The position numbers and the translations under genes are program-made. A stretch of 64,000 nucleotides of DNA from an uncultured Fodinibius sp. (GTDB lineage Bacteria; Bacteroidota; Rhodothermia; Balneolales; Balneolaceae): NCBI GenBank assembly GCA_913056235.1, contig CAJXMW010000005.1:186001-250000 (forward strand), given 5' to 3'. The notes below the pieces were generated by a model that worked only from the letters and a program-made list of their open reading frames with translations, had not been told where the DNA came from and did not search any database. This document shows positions 26,356 through 35,679 of the stretch, piece after piece; position 1 is the stretch's first letter; every line of letters begins with the position of its first letter.

Positions 26356-28113
26356 TTATTTACTTTGATTTTCCTTTTCTAAGAAGTACGTCTGAAGCCG
26401 GTCGGTAAAATCCACGGCCGCCTCCGAATACATATCTACTAAATTACGTTTAAAAACTTCTTTCTCGATATACTTACTGACATCACGCCAGCTGTTATAA
26501 GCTGCAATATCTTCTACAGCTTCATCATACGCGCGATCTGATCCGCGAAAAATCTCTTCCACGAAAAGGTCGCGATCGCTATTCAGTATATTCCGCAGAT
26601 TTTCTTTCTCCTGATCCGAGGCATCCTCGTTAGTCAGATCAATCACCGGATCATCAATAAATCCCTCTTCCACTTCATCCTCAACCTGTTCGTGTTGCTC
26701 TTCGTGCTCGGCTTGTTCCTGCTGCTCCTTTTGGTACTCCTCAATTTCTTCATCGCTCATATAGCGCATCCAGATGGGCGTTTCTTCCTCATCGCTATCC
26801 CCGTCAGAAACTTCCTGCCCGTTATCCGAGGGCGGCATATCAAAATCCTGCGATTCTGGTTCTTCCTGCTGATTAGAAGGCTCGTCTTCCTCCTCCGTTG
26901 ATTCAGTCACCTGCTCTTCTGCTTGCTCAAATTCCTCTTCTTTATCCGGTGCGGGCTGGGCTTCCTCTTTCTCTGGTTGACGCGAACCTAAACGTTCTGT
27001 ATCCCCAGCTTCATCCTCGTGATCCTGCTCATCAAAATCACTGAACACATCATTCAATGAACCACTGGTATCGTCCTCGTCTTCTGCATTATCGGTTTGC
27101 TGCTTTTCTTCTTCCTGTGTAAACCCGCTATTGAGCGTCGGTTCTGTTTCTTCTTCAGCTTCACTTTCTGAATCCTTTTCGCTCCCGGTCAAACCCTGCG
27201 GTTGGTCTTCGGGTGCTGGTGCTGACTTTCTATCTTCCTCTTGGTCACTGATACTCTCGGTTTCCTCAACAGGATTTTTGAATTCAACCGTACCTTTATC
27301 AGCCTCGGGCTGATCCTCAAACAGGGTAGACTGTTCATCCTCATAACCTTCGAAATCAAGCAGGTCGGGTGATGACAGCACTTCAATTAGCTCAGCCCGG
27401 GTTAGGCTTTCGTTCATCAGATCAAACTTGCGTGCCACACGCGGCTTCTTCTTATCCTCAAAAAACAAGCGCAGCAGATTGGTGTCGATAGTTCCATCCA
27501 CCAGCTTGAAAATAGGCTCAAGCATCTGTGCCCAGTTCAGCGGGGAGTATCGCTCGGTCAACTTATCATCTGCGCTGGCAATTACTTTGGCACAGCGTTC
27601 TTTGGAGAGTTTCTCAAGCTCCTTCTTTTGCATGTATCGCGGAATGAGCTGCGAAAAGTGCTTATAAACCACAACCAGCTTCATCCGCTGGGATACCTCA
27701 TTGTAGCTGAGCTGATCATCGCCGTCAAAAACAATCTTCGGGATATTCCTGCGGGGCTGCACCAACATCTCAATCACATCCGCCACGGCCGTTTCAATCA
27801 CCGTTTTAGCATAGCTGGCCGGCAAGCGTGCTTCGGCCCGAATAGCATCCACAAATTGCTGCCACGCGGTTTGCACGGCTTCGGATTGGGTGTTGGCCCA
27901 ATCAGTTTTGGGGATAATCATCGACTCGGCCAAGTTGCGCTCGAGCTCAATTTGTATTCGCTGAACGATAAACGAAGGGAAGCCCCACGAACGGAGCTCA
28001 TCCAGCCGGTAATATTGGTTATTATCCGGCAGCTTATCGATTAGTTGTTGCGTTATTTGCTGAATAGTTCGTTGCATAAATTGTTGAGCAATATATTGTG
28101 TAACGACAGGCAA
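26356..28113 (-). CDS. Unknown acidic protein with long Glu/Asp/Gln low-complexity middle
   Basis: The 585-residue protein has a mostly helical N-terminal domain (about 1-265), a strongly acidic Glu/Gln/Asp-rich stretch (about 266-495) and a helical C-terminus (about 496-585) ending in a basic tail. No signal peptide, no known family. The acidic part would be disordered and could bind basic partners or act as a flexible tether. The gene immediately precedes the carboxyltransferase gene. Halophilic relatives often carry acidic proteins, but this block is far more acidic than its neighbours. Confidence 0.75.
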   Translation of the reverse strand: MPVVTQYIAQQFMQRTIQQITQQLIDKLPDNNQYYRLDELRSWGFPSFIVQRIQIELERNLAESMIIPKTDWANTQSEAVQTAWQQFVDAIRAEARLPASYAKTVIETAVADVIEMLVQPRRNIPKIVFDGDDQLSYNEVSQRMKLVVVYKHFSQLIPRYMQKKELEKLSKERCAKVIASADDKLTERYSPLNWAQMLEPIFKLVDGTIDTNLLRLFFEDKKKPRVARKFDLMNESLTRAELIEVLSSPDLLDFEGYEDEQSTLFEDQPEADKGTVEFKNPVEETESISDQEEDRKSAPAPEDQPQGLTGSEKDSESEAEEETEPTLNSGFTQEEEKQQTDNAEDEDDTSGSLNDVFSDFDEQDHEDEAGDTERLGSRQPEKEEAQPAPDKEEEFEQAEEQVTESTEEEDEPSNQQEEPESQDFDMPPSDNGQEVSDGDSDEEETPIWMRYMSDEEIEEYQKEQQEQAEHEEQHEQVEDEVEEGFIDDPVIDLTNEDASDQEKENLRNILNSDRDLFVEEIFRGSDRAYDEAVEDIAAYNSWRDVSKYIEKEVFKRNLVDMYSEAAVDFTDRLQTYFLEKENQSK

Positions 28114-28225
28114 TACAACCTAAGAACAGATGAATATGTTAAATCTTTGAATCTTTTGAAATTTTGGTTGGGATTGGTCTATCATTTATGATTTGGGATT
28201 AATCCTCGGCTTTTTACCTTTGGCT

Positions 28226-28855
28226 ATGATTTCACTTAATATCATACAGCTTTCAAAATCATTTGGTCCGAACAGGGTTTTCTCGGATGTCTCTTTTGAG
28301 CACCAGGGATCGTCGCTGGGCATTGCCGGCTCCAATGGCTCTGGAAAATCTACCTTCCTAAAATGCCTGGGTAATTTACTGCGTCCCACCAGTGGAAAAG
28401 TGGAATGGCAGCAAAATGAAAAACTGCTCGATCGCGATGCTTTTCAACAAAAGCTGGGATACTCCGCCCCTTACATCAACTTATACAATGAGCTGACCTG
28501 CCGCGAGAACCTGCAATTTCTGGCTAAAATTCGACATCAAAATAGTGCTGAAGTGACAATTGTTAAATGGATTGCCAAGGTGGGACTGGAGCATGTAGCC
28601 GACCATCCCTTTGGAAAACTTTCAACGGGACAGCAGCAGCGGCTCCGGTTGGCTTCTGCCCTGTTTCATCAGCCTGATATTCTGCTACTGGACGAGCCGG
28701 GCTCGAATCTTGACGAAGCGGGACGATCACTCATTGCTGAAATTGCCCGCTCGTTTCAGTCCTCCGACAAGCTTCTGATTATTGCCTCTAACAATCCTGA
28801 TGAGCTGGCACTCTGTGAGCGTGTCTTTTCAATTGAGCAGGAAGCTTTTGCCTAA
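28226..28855 (+). CDS. ABC transporter ATP-binding protein (CcmA-like)
   Basis: From the ATG at 28226 the 209-residue protein contains Walker A GSNGSGKST (residues 35-43), Q-loop region, signature LSTGQQQRL, and Walker B ILLLDEPGSNLD. Small single-domain ATPases of this size and sequence style resemble CcmA of the heme/cytochrome c export system. No ccmB or other permease gene lies next to it, so the partner is elsewhere or the substrate differs. Upstream in-frame codons from 28193 are less likely to be translated. Confidence 0.85.
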   Translation: MISLNIIQLSKSFGPNRVFSDVSFEHQGSSLGIAGSNGSGKSTFLKCLGNLLRPTSGKVEWQQNEKLLDRDAFQQKLGYSAPYINLYNELTCRENLQFLAKIRHQNSAEVTIVKWIAKVGLEHVADHPFGKLSTGQQQRLRLASALFHQPDILLLDEPGSNLDEAGRSLIAEIARSFQSSDKLLIIASNNPDELALCERVFSIEQEAFA

Positions 28856-29555
28856 TACACTATTAGAATCTTGTTAAAGTGTTGATACTTCGAGCAGCGA
28901 GCTTGGGAAATAACCTCATCTAATCACTGGGGTTGTGATCTGATGAGTCGAAGCTCGCGCCATCCATAATTAATCATCTCGATCGGAGGAAGACGTTGGG
29001 AACATAGATAAACAAAGATTTCTCGCTTACGCTCGAAATGACACGGTCTATTAAATACTAACGTTTCCTATTATACATCAAGGCTAATAACTATCCTTAT
29101 CTCGTTCCGATGCTCCGCGTAGCAATGATGATACGGTATATCAGTCACAACACAGACCATTATGACCAGATTTAGAGGAGTGTGAGCTTTACCACGCAGC
29201 GTATAGTAATGAGAAAAGAATCAAACTCGACCAAAGCACTCGTGTCATTCTGAATTTGTTTCAGAATCTTCGTTTTGCGCAAATAATAAAAGATCCTGAA
29301 ATAAATTGAGGATGACATAAAATTAAAAAAGCGGTCTTTATAGGACGGATTGAAAACTCGTCCAGTCGGATGAGTTTACTGGTAACTGTTCGAAATGAGG
29401 ACATGGTCGCAACGTAGAACATTGTGACTAGATTTAGAAACGGGGCACAAACACCCATTGCTGGTGCACTCATCAGGCTTCAGACCCAGAATCCAAATTA
29501 GGAATTAGCCTTCATCTGATGACTGAGTTTGTCATCTGATGAATGAAAATGGCAA
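28856..29555. repeat. Repeat-rich intergenic region
   Basis: An A-type REP hairpin with expanded loop is at 28914-28946 (arms CCTCATC/GATGAG and inner AATCAC/GTGATC-like pairing). Segment around 29100-29160 is an inverted relative of 23160-23225. A full REP pair on the minus strand spans 29467-29543. No gene is convincing. Confidence 0.7.
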
Positions 29556-29729
29556 TTATTCCGTCCGGCAGGTTTCGCCCTGGCAGCACTCCTGTACGTT
29601 AATACCGCAATTCGAGCACTGACCGTGTCCGTGCACCCATACCAATGGCGCCTCAGCCCCGCAGTAGGCACATCGTCGCGGTTCGTCGTCTGTGGTATTT
29701 ACAGTTGCAGAAGCTTGTTGGTCAGCCAT
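29556..29729 (-). CDS. Small zinc-ribbon protein
   Basis: This 57-residue protein has two CxxC knuckles, CAYCG (from Cys20) and CSNCG (from Cys38), plus a cysteine-rich tail ECCQGETC. Such ribbons bind one zinc and often mediate protein or nucleic-acid contacts. Its ATG lies 1 base after the stop of the MBL hydrolase gene on the same strand, so the two are a transcription unit. Function unknown. Confidence 0.7.
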   Translation of the reverse strand: MADQQASATVNTTDDEPRRCAYCGAEAPLVWVHGHGQCSNCGINVQECCQGETCRTE

Positions 29730-29730
29730 A

Positions 29731-30630
29731 TCAGGATTGGGTTACTTCTTCATAGGCAACGCCAAGATTGTCGGGCAAGGTCCAGAAATCAGCGTACAGA
29801 AAGTTCTCAAATCCATCGAGCACTTTCTTGTCGGTAATCTCTTTTTTGGATAGTCCCTTGTCAACGCCTTGCTGCACGTACTCAATAATGGCGGATAGAT
29901 AATCGCGCATTACCTCCAAGTCTTCCTTGCTTCCCGTCACGCCGTACTCGGGTTTGCCGTGACCAAAAATATACACTGCATCCAAGGGATACTCACTGGC
30001 TACCGTCTCCAGGATCTTAATCCAGTTCATGATGGACGCGCCTGCCGGCCGATCGGTATAGGGATTCATCCGGTTGAATACCAGATCGCCCATATGGACG
30101 ACATTGGCTTTCTCGAAGTAGATTACCGAATCGCCGCTGGTGTGACCTCGACCGTAATATTTGGCATGGAGTTTTTCATCACCGAGATCCATCTGCCAGC
30201 TATCAGCGTAAGTGGTCGTTGGATAAGCCGTATTGGGTTCGCCCTCATCGCTTTCTTCGTTGGCCTTTTTCATCAGTTTAGGCACGTTCTCGTGACCTGT
30301 CATGGTTTCAGCCATCCCCTTAAATATGGGATTTCCCGACGTGTGATCGCCATGGTGATGCGTATTGATCAACAGATCCAGCGGATGGTCGCTTTTGTCT
30401 CGCAGCCCGTTAAGACAATTCCTGGCGGTCTCCGGAAACTGTGAATCAATCACCGCCATAGCGTTTTCGGATGCCAGCCAACCAATGGTGCCTCCCCGTT
30501 CGGTAAAATAGCCGACATTGCGACGAAGCTCCGTAAAATTGCCGGATGCACGCCCCAAAAGATTAGTAAACGGAAGAGCAGCTCCAGCTGCAAGTAGTGA
30601 TGAACGGCGTAAAAATTGGCGACGATCCAT
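29731..30630 (-). CDS. MBL-fold metallo-hydrolase with Tat signal
   Basis: The 299-residue protein starts MDRRQFLRRSSLLAAG, a twin-arginine signal, so it is probably exported folded to the periplasm. The metallo-beta-lactamase zinc motif HxHxDH is at residues 91-96 (HHHGDH), with GRGHTSGD and FGHGKP supplying further ligands. Stand-alone MBL hydrolases act on lactams, thioesters, lactones or glyoxalase-type substrates; the sequence does not distinguish these. It is followed by a small zinc-ribbon gene after 1 base. Confidence 0.88.
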   Translation of the reverse strand: MDRRQFLRRSSLLAAGAALPFTNLLGRASGNFTELRRNVGYFTERGGTIGWLASENAMAVIDSQFPETARNCLNGLRDKSDHPLDLLINTHHHGDHTSGNPIFKGMAETMTGHENVPKLMKKANEESDEGEPNTAYPTTTYADSWQMDLGDEKLHAKYYGRGHTSGDSVIYFEKANVVHMGDLVFNRMNPYTDRPAGASIMNWIKILETVASEYPLDAVYIFGHGKPEYGVTGSKEDLEVMRDYLSAIIEYVQQGVDKGLSKKEITDKKVLDGFENFLYADFWTLPDNLGVAYEEVTQS

Positions 30631-30796
30631 GATCTCGAAATTTAGTTAACAGTTAATTGAATATCACTGACCAAAAAAACCAATCGCACCAAAATAATTC
30701 CGTGACTGCAATACAATGAATCAATTTTCAACACCAAAAGCAGATAAATAATCTGCCAAACGTTTTCAACTTGCACCAGTAGCGAAAAGCTAATTA

Positions 30797-31168
30797 CTAC
30801 AACGTCATGTCCTCGCGTATCAACAGTAGAATAGCTGCATGGGGACAGATTAAATACTTCTCGTTTTCGAACTCGATCTCGTGGGTTTTATCCTTGATAA
30901 AAATCGCCAGGTCGCCTTCTTCGGCCTGCATGCCAATATATTTCGTCTGGCTGGTATCTTTCCACGCTTCGTCAACTTCATTACTGGGAATCGGATACCC
31001 CGGCCCAGTCTTAACCACATATCCACTATGAATGTCTTCTTTTTCTTTAACCGTAGCTGGCAACACAAGCCCACTTTGGGTACGGGTTTCCATATCACGC
31101 GGTTTAATCAACACGCGATCACCAACTACAATGAAATTCTCAACAGAATTTAAATATTCTTGAATCAT
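30797..31168 (-). CDS. GroES-like co-chaperonin-fold protein
   Basis: From the ATG at 31168 the 123-residue protein shows the Cpn10 pattern: VVGDRVLIKPRD near the N-terminus, a mobile-loop region (TQSGLVLPATVKEKE), a glycine-rich middle (VVKTGPGYPIP), and DLAIFIKDKTHEIEFENEKYLICPHAAILLLIRE at the end. It is longer and more divergent than the chaperonin GroES and is not next to groEL, so it is probably a secondary GroES-like protein common in Bacteroidota relatives. It is divergent from the SDR gene at 31271. Confidence 0.85.
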   Translation of the reverse strand: MIQEYLNSVENFIVVGDRVLIKPRDMETRTQSGLVLPATVKEKEDIHSGYVVKTGPGYPIPSNEVDEAWKDTSQTKYIGMQAEEGDLAIFIKDKTHEIEFENEKYLICPHAAILLLIREDMTL

Positions 31169-31270
31169 GAATCGTTTTCGTTTCGTGAAACTAATTGTAT
31201 AAACGCCTAAAGTTAACTTCTTTGTATAACAATCTGAATTAAAGATTTTCTCCCAAGCCCTCTCCATAAT

Positions 31271-32122
31271 ATGAATCTAGCCAACAAATTGTGTATTGTG
31301 ACGGGCGCCAATTCAGGCATCGGCAAAGAAACTGTTCGCGAATTTGCCCGCCAAGGCGCCTACGTGGTGATGGTCTGCCGCAACGAAGAACGCGCCCGAA
31401 AAGCCAAAGAGGAACTTGTTGCCGATACCGGCCACTCCGGATTGGAAATTATGCTGGCAGACCTGGCCCTGCAACACGACATTCGGGAACTAGCACAAAA
31501 CATCACAGAAAAGTTTGATCACATTGACATTCTGGTGAACAATGCCGGTATCATGGCCGATGAGCGAGAAGAAACGATCGAAGGCATCGAAAAGACGCTG
31601 GCCATCAATCACCTGGCGCCATTTCTGCTTACCAATCTCCTGCTCGATCACCTGGAAAAAGCCCCGGATGCACGTGTTGTCAATGTCTCATCAGAAGTGC
31701 ACCGGATGGGGGCTCGGAATTTCGACATCGACAACCTACAGCTCAAAGAAAATTATTCGCCCACCCGTGCCTATGGGGTGTCAAAGCTGTGCAACATCAT
31801 GTTTACCCACGAGCTGGCCAAGCGAACAAAGGACACCTCCATCACCACCTTCAGCCTGCATCCTGGGGTGGTTCGCACGCAACTGGCCGAGGACGCCAGC
31901 TGGATGATGAAGTTCTTCTACTGGATTGGCAGTCCGTTTATGCGATCGCCGAAATCAGGTGCTGCAACAAGTGTTTACCTAGCTACGGCCGATAACGTAA
32001 TATCCCAAAACGGGAAGTATTTCCGCAACAAGAAGGAGAGCAATCCGGCTGCGATTGCCTATGATGATGAGCTTACAACCCAGCTCTGGGAGAAAAGCGC
32101 AGCACTCACTGGGTTATCTTAG
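31271..32122 (+). CDS. Short-chain dehydrogenase/reductase
   Basis: A classical SDR of 283 residues: TGANSGIG at 11-18 (cofactor), NNAG at 90-93, catalytic Ser140-141 in NVSSEVHRMG, and Tyr168-x3-Lys172 in YGVSK. CRNEE after the second strand suggests NADP(H) preference. Sequence style is close to retinol-dehydrogenase-like SDRs that reduce lipid aldehydes or ketones. Cytoplasmic. Transcribed alone, divergent from the GroES-like gene. Substrate cannot be named. Confidence 0.9.
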   Translation: MNLANKLCIVTGANSGIGKETVREFARQGAYVVMVCRNEERARKAKEELVADTGHSGLEIMLADLALQHDIRELAQNITEKFDHIDILVNNAGIMADEREETIEGIEKTLAINHLAPFLLTNLLLDHLEKAPDARVVNVSSEVHRMGARNFDIDNLQLKENYSPTRAYGVSKLCNIMFTHELAKRTKDTSITTFSLHPGVVRTQLAEDASWMMKFFYWIGSPFMRSPKSGAATSVYLATADNVISQNGKYFRNKKESNPAAIAYDDELTTQLWEKSAALTGLS

Positions 32123-32344
32123 GTTAATTCTTATGATTAACACTCCAGCAAAACCTAAGCTGGACCAACCCTCTTTTAAAGGGGAGTTGGTCCTTTCTCA
32201 GGTCTCAATCTAGCCCTGACACCATATAAAGTCTCTTTCATCGAAGGGAAACGGTTATCGAATCTGTGAGATAGGAATTTGATGGAATGGATTCATAAAT
32301 AGCATTTTACCTAGAGCCAGCCACAAACCATGGCTGGCCACACA

Positions 32345-32848
32345 TCAGCCAAAAACAAAAAAGCGCTTCATGCGGATCTTACGGCTCCGCCAGATCAAGT
32401 CGTCCACTAAATCGGCAGACACTTCCGGTTTCGTTTCTTGTTGCGGTTGGTCAACCGGCAGACCCACTTTTTCTTCATCAAGCTGCAGGTTATCCAAAAG
32501 GAGTTTAAGCTGCGTACGATCGTAATGCGAATAGTTTTTTTCCATTGACCGAATGATCGACGTCCACAACTCAGGTTTGGCCGACCACTCAATCCCCAAA
32601 CCGATAGCATTTTCGGGAGCCCCTGAACGTAAGCAAATATTCAAACGCTCATCAATATCCGAGGTCACCGGCTCGTGACGGAGCACCTTGGGTCCCAACT
32701 CTTCGCCATCAGCTTGTGGAAAAAAACTTTTCCACATCTGATTCGTGAAGGGATGATGGTAATACACTTCGTAATTCTTATTATCCTGACGAAGCTGCTT
32801 CATCTCGCGGATGAGGGCAATCTGCTTGTCGTGATCGATGATATACAT
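32345..32848 (-). CDS. Unknown conserved-looking protein
   Basis: A 167-residue soluble protein with no signal peptide or membrane segment. It begins MYIIDHDKQIALIREMKQL and contains aromatic-rich YYHHPFTNQMWKSFFPQ, then a helical region and a basic C-terminus ending KRFFVFG. Family not recognised. It lies upstream of small membrane-protein genes on the same strand but is separated by 120 bases. Confidence 0.55.
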   Translation of the reverse strand: MYIIDHDKQIALIREMKQLRQDNKNYEVYYHHPFTNQMWKSFFPQADGEELGPKVLRHEPVTSDIDERLNICLRSGAPENAIGLGIEWSAKPELWTSIIRSMEKNYSHYDRTQLKLLLDNLQLDEEKVGLPVDQPQQETKPEVSADLVDDLIWRSRKIRMKRFFVFG

Positions 32849-32971
32849 AACATTTTCAACATTTTATTAGGGATTATCCCCAATAACCAACTGTAGCGCC
32901 ACTTTCTGTATTGACAACATTTTACTTACTGTTCTAACCGAACCCGACTGATATTGTTCCGCAAATAGCTG

Positions 32972-33136
32972 CTAAACAGCCGATCGTCTGCCAAAAATAA
33001 GCGACAGTACAAATAACACAATAAAGACATAGAACAGGATCTCTGCAATATCGGCGGCCGTTCCGGCAATTCCGCCAAATCCCAGCACCGCTGCGATTAT
33101 CGCGATCACCAAAAAAGTAATACTCCACCGTAACAT
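32972..33136 (-). CDS. DUF1328-type small membrane protein
   Basis: The 54-residue ORF encodes the conserved two-helix pattern of DUF1328/YtjA proteins: [20 protein letters not shown], then [30 protein letters not shown]. It is one of the few genes here with a textbook Shine-Dalgarno (GAGGAGG, 5 bases before the ATG at 33136). These stress-associated inner-membrane proteins have no settled function. Confidence 0.85.
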   Translation of the reverse strand: MLRWSITFLVIAIIAAVLGFGGIAGTAADIAEILFYVFIVLFVLSLIFGRRSAV

Positions 33137-33151
33137 GGCAACCTCCTCGAA

Positions 33152-33355
33152 TTAGTTCTTATTTGAAGCCTTCACAATCATTATTCCAGCAACTAACACA
33201 ATTACTGATATCACAATCGGCATCGGATCGCCTTTGCTGACAGCAAAATCAACGCCCATCATGCTAAAACTCTCCGATTCATTGAGATAGTTAATACCCG
33301 AATAAATAAGGGCAATAACCCCACCGATTGATAACACATAGCCTGCTATTTTCAT
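33152..33355 (-). CDS. Small two-helix membrane protein (DUF3185-like)
   Basis: The ATG at 33355 follows GGAGGT at 7-base spacing, so I prefer it to the ATG at 33367, which contains that ribosome site. The 67-residue protein has helices at about 2-20 and 46-63 with a polar loop between. It is 15 bases upstream of the DUF1328 gene and probably co-transcribed. Both genes carry Shine-Dalgarno sequences, unlike most of their neighbours. Confidence 0.7.
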   Translation of the reverse strand: MKIAGYVLSIGGVIALIYSGINYLNESESFSMMGVDFAVSKGDPMPIVISVIVLVAGIMIVKASNKN

Positions 33356-33576
33356 ATCTACCTCCATGTAAAAATAAATTTCTCACAACTAGTTAAAGCT
33401 GAAATGCATCTAAATGTTCCGGGCAACATAACCATTGACATCTTTTTTGCGATCGGGGACAGAATATGCCATACTTTTACTCACAAAGAGACGCAAACCG
33501 CTAACGGTGATTAAAACCTTGACATAAATTAATGAGTGCTAAACCCTTCACTGTCCCTTATCCCACTGCCAAATCC

Positions 33577-34350
33577 ATGATACGATACACTCTCTGTGGA
33601 TTTATCCTGGCTATGCTGCACGGACATGCCGTAGGCCAGAACCCTTATGAGCAGGGACTCAAATATTACAAGCTGCGCAGCGCTCATGCCGATTCCTTCC
33701 GTGCTGATTCCGGAAACATCAACAAAGCTATCGAGGCCTTTCAGACGGCCCTTGACCAAAACATTCAGCCCGAGCAATCCGTCGCCTACCTGCTGCAATC
33801 CTACTATTTCAAAGCCATGTACACCGGGATGAGCAAAGAGCAGCAAAAGGCCATTTATGACAAAGGCTTCTCCCTGGGAGAACGGATGATGGAACGGTTC
33901 CCAAAATCAGTGCCCATCAAATTTTGGTATGGTGCTAATGTTGGGCGATGGGCCGATGTCCACGGATTTGTACAGGCAGCAACCAATGGCATCGCCAAAA
34001 AACTCAGGAAGATTTGCAAAGAGATCATCAAACTGGATCCAACCTACCAGGGCGGTGGCGGATATCGTATCCTTGCACAAGTACATTTTCATTCCCCGCA
34101 CATCCCCCTCATTATGGGATGGCCCTCCGACGACCGCGCCCTCGAGCTCGTCGAAAAAGCCATGGAGGTAGCCCCTGATCATCCCACGAACCGAATGCTC
34201 TATGCACAGATTTTGCTGGAGTTTAACCGCGATGAAGAAGCCCGAAAACAACTCGAATACATTCTGGATGCCGAACCGCGTTCAACCCATCTCGTAGAAG
34301 ACCGCTACCTCAAATACCGCAGCCGCAAGATCTTGCGCGAAGAGTTCTAG
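33577..34350 (+). CDS. Exported TPR-repeat protein
   Basis: From the ATG at 33577 the protein has a signal peptide (MIRYTLCGFILAMLHGHAVG) and about 235 mature residues of helical repeats, with TPR-like pairs at the start (ANIKAIEAF-type spacing) and end (ALELVEKAMEVAPDHPTNRMLYAQILLE). It resembles TPR proteins of Bacteroidota similar to the T component of TRAP-T transporters, but no transporter genes are nearby. It should sit in the periplasm as a protein-protein adaptor. Confidence 0.7.
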   Translation: MIRYTLCGFILAMLHGHAVGQNPYEQGLKYYKLRSAHADSFRADSGNINKAIEAFQTALDQNIQPEQSVAYLLQSYYFKAMYTGMSKEQQKAIYDKGFSLGERMMERFPKSVPIKFWYGANVGRWADVHGFVQAATNGIAKKLRKICKEIIKLDPTYQGGGGYRILAQVHFHSPHIPLIMGWPSDDRALELVEKAMEVAPDHPTNRMLYAQILLEFNRDEEARKQLEYILDAEPRSTHLVEDRYLKYRSRKILREEF

Positions 34351-34716
34351 CTATCGTAGCAGCTGCAGAACAAAGCCAATAACCTCTCGGCTGAGCTGCT
34401 CCTCCTTCAACCGGCCGTTGGCCTCTATATCGTGATCCTCAGTGGCAGCCAACGCCCCTTCATACGAAAAATTCGTTGTCCGACTCTCATCGTCAGGGTC
34501 AGACAGCCTGAGCTCCAACTCGTGCCTATCTTCCCGGCTAACTGCTTCCCACTTTTGTTGGGGGATACGGAAGCTGAAATCAAGAATGGGATCCCGAAAT
34601 GCCCCACCGGTGTCGATGGCCGAGAATTCGAGCTCGATATCATGGGCCGAGTCCAATTTCACCTGCTCACCATCAATAATAAGATTAGTAACCTGTGCTG
34701 TGGTCTGAATTTTCAT
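34351..34716 (-). CDS. Unknown small soluble protein
   Basis: The 121-residue acidic protein is beta-rich in its first 80 residues (NLIIDGEQVKL, IELEFSAID, LDFSFRIPQQKW, HELELRLSD) and ends in a short amphipathic helix. No family recognised. Its stop abuts the stop of the TPR gene (tail to tail). Confidence 0.5.
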   Translation of the reverse strand: MKIQTTAQVTNLIIDGEQVKLDSAHDIELEFSAIDTGGAFRDPILDFSFRIPQQKWEAVSREDRHELELRLSDPDDESRTTNFSYEGALAATEDHDIEANGRLKEEQLSREVIGFVLQLLR

Positions 34717-34921
34717 GAGAAGCTATCAAAGCTGAAGATTAATTTAGCATGCTTTTGCACGATGGAATTCAGAGGAAAAATAGTAGAAAGACTAGGGTTC
34801 CTCCCACCGCCATTCATTGTTTCATTTCACGCTGATGCTCTGCGTCGTAATTAAGTACCTTGGTATTCTTGCAACAAGATATACGGGCAAAAATCGCAGG
34901 AAACCAACAAATCCCCCATCG

Positions 34922-35269
34922 TCATTCATCTGACGTCTGTTGTTTGAGGGTTATATTTTCCTCAACATACTGTCGAACGATTTTCTCATCTTTAAACTGT
35001 TGATAGAACGTACTTCCCAGCAGTTCTTTAGGCTCAAAGCGACTCAGGTATCGAATATGAGGCTCCACCCTTTTCAGCATTTTCTCTTCCAGCCCATACT
35101 TACAGAACTGCTCGTAATTGCGCTCATATTGATCAATACTAAGCAGGGGAAAACTATCAGTCTCTATTTGAGACCGTTTTTCCAAGAATTCCAATTCCTC
35201 CTCAGAGGGATCGGTGTCTGCTTTTTCCGCCCCAAATAACTCTTTCAGATCTTCTTCGGTAACTGCCAT
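34922..35269 (-). CDS. Unknown small acidic protein
   Basis: A 115-residue helical protein, strongly charged (Glu/Lys/Asp rich) with aromatic-rich segments IDQYERNYEQFCKYGLEEKML and HIRYLSRFEPKELLGSTFYQQF. No family recognised and no membrane segment. It is the last host gene before the tRNA fragment that marks the element boundary. Confidence 0.55.
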   Translation of the reverse strand: MAVTEEDLKELFGAEKADTDPSEEELEFLEKRSQIETDSFPLLSIDQYERNYEQFCKYGLEEKMLKRVEPHIRYLSRFEPKELLGSTFYQQFKDEKIVRQYVEENITLKQQTSDE

Positions 35270-35476
35270 ATGCTCTTATTTAAATCGATAAGAATCAACA
35301 AGCCGTAATATCCCAATTTCAAATAGCTATTTCTAATGGATATCGGTTTTCTTCCGTTTGGTTGAGAGCATCTCCGTAACAATGGCGTAACAATTGTCTA
35401 TTTTATTGCTTGAATTAAGAAAGGCTCAAAAAAAACCTATAGCAGCATCTAAACCGCCATAGGGTTCCATTCGTTG

Positions 35477-35520
35477 TCGGGACGACTGGATTTGAACCAG
35501 CGACCCCTCGACCCCCAGTC
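35477..35520 (-). tRNA. tRNA-Pro(GGG) 3' half: attachment-site remnant (att core)
   Basis: Read on the minus strand this is a tRNA 3' half: anticodon loop CTGGGGG, stem side TCGAG, variable loop, T-arm GCTGG-TTCAAAT-CCAGT, acceptor strand CGTCCCG and discriminator A. The 5' half is missing: the bases beyond 35520 fail to pair with TCGAG after the first two. Loss of the 5' half at the anticodon loop is the usual footprint of a tyrosine recombinase using a tRNA gene. The element therefore lies to the right, and an intact tRNA-Pro should be at its far end. Confidence 0.85.
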
Positions 35521-35569
35521 TATCGTTATTGGGCTTTCAGAGCCTATAAACGCAACATCATCGCAAAAT

Positions 35570-35590
35570 TGTACCCAAAAGTGTACCCAA
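35570..35590 (+). repeat. Direct repeats TGTACCCAA near the att core
   Basis: TGTACCCAA occurs at 35570-35578 and 35582-35590, 12 bases apart, about 50 bases inside the element end. Short direct repeats so placed could be arm-type sites for the recombinase. This is tentative. Confidence 0.3.
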
Positions 35591-35679
35591 GCACTAGTTG
35601 AAAACCCCTCAAACGGCACTTGAGCACTGTAAATAAGAGTTGGCCTAAAATCGGTCATTAGAACTCAGTTCTAAAAAAA

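Noticed and set aside
35449-35658. A 69-codon minus-strand ORF across the tRNA fragment (ends RGRWFKSSRPDNEWNPMAV)
   Set aside because: Its C-terminal part is just the translated T-arm and acceptor of the tRNA-Pro fragment, a typical artefact at tRNA genes.
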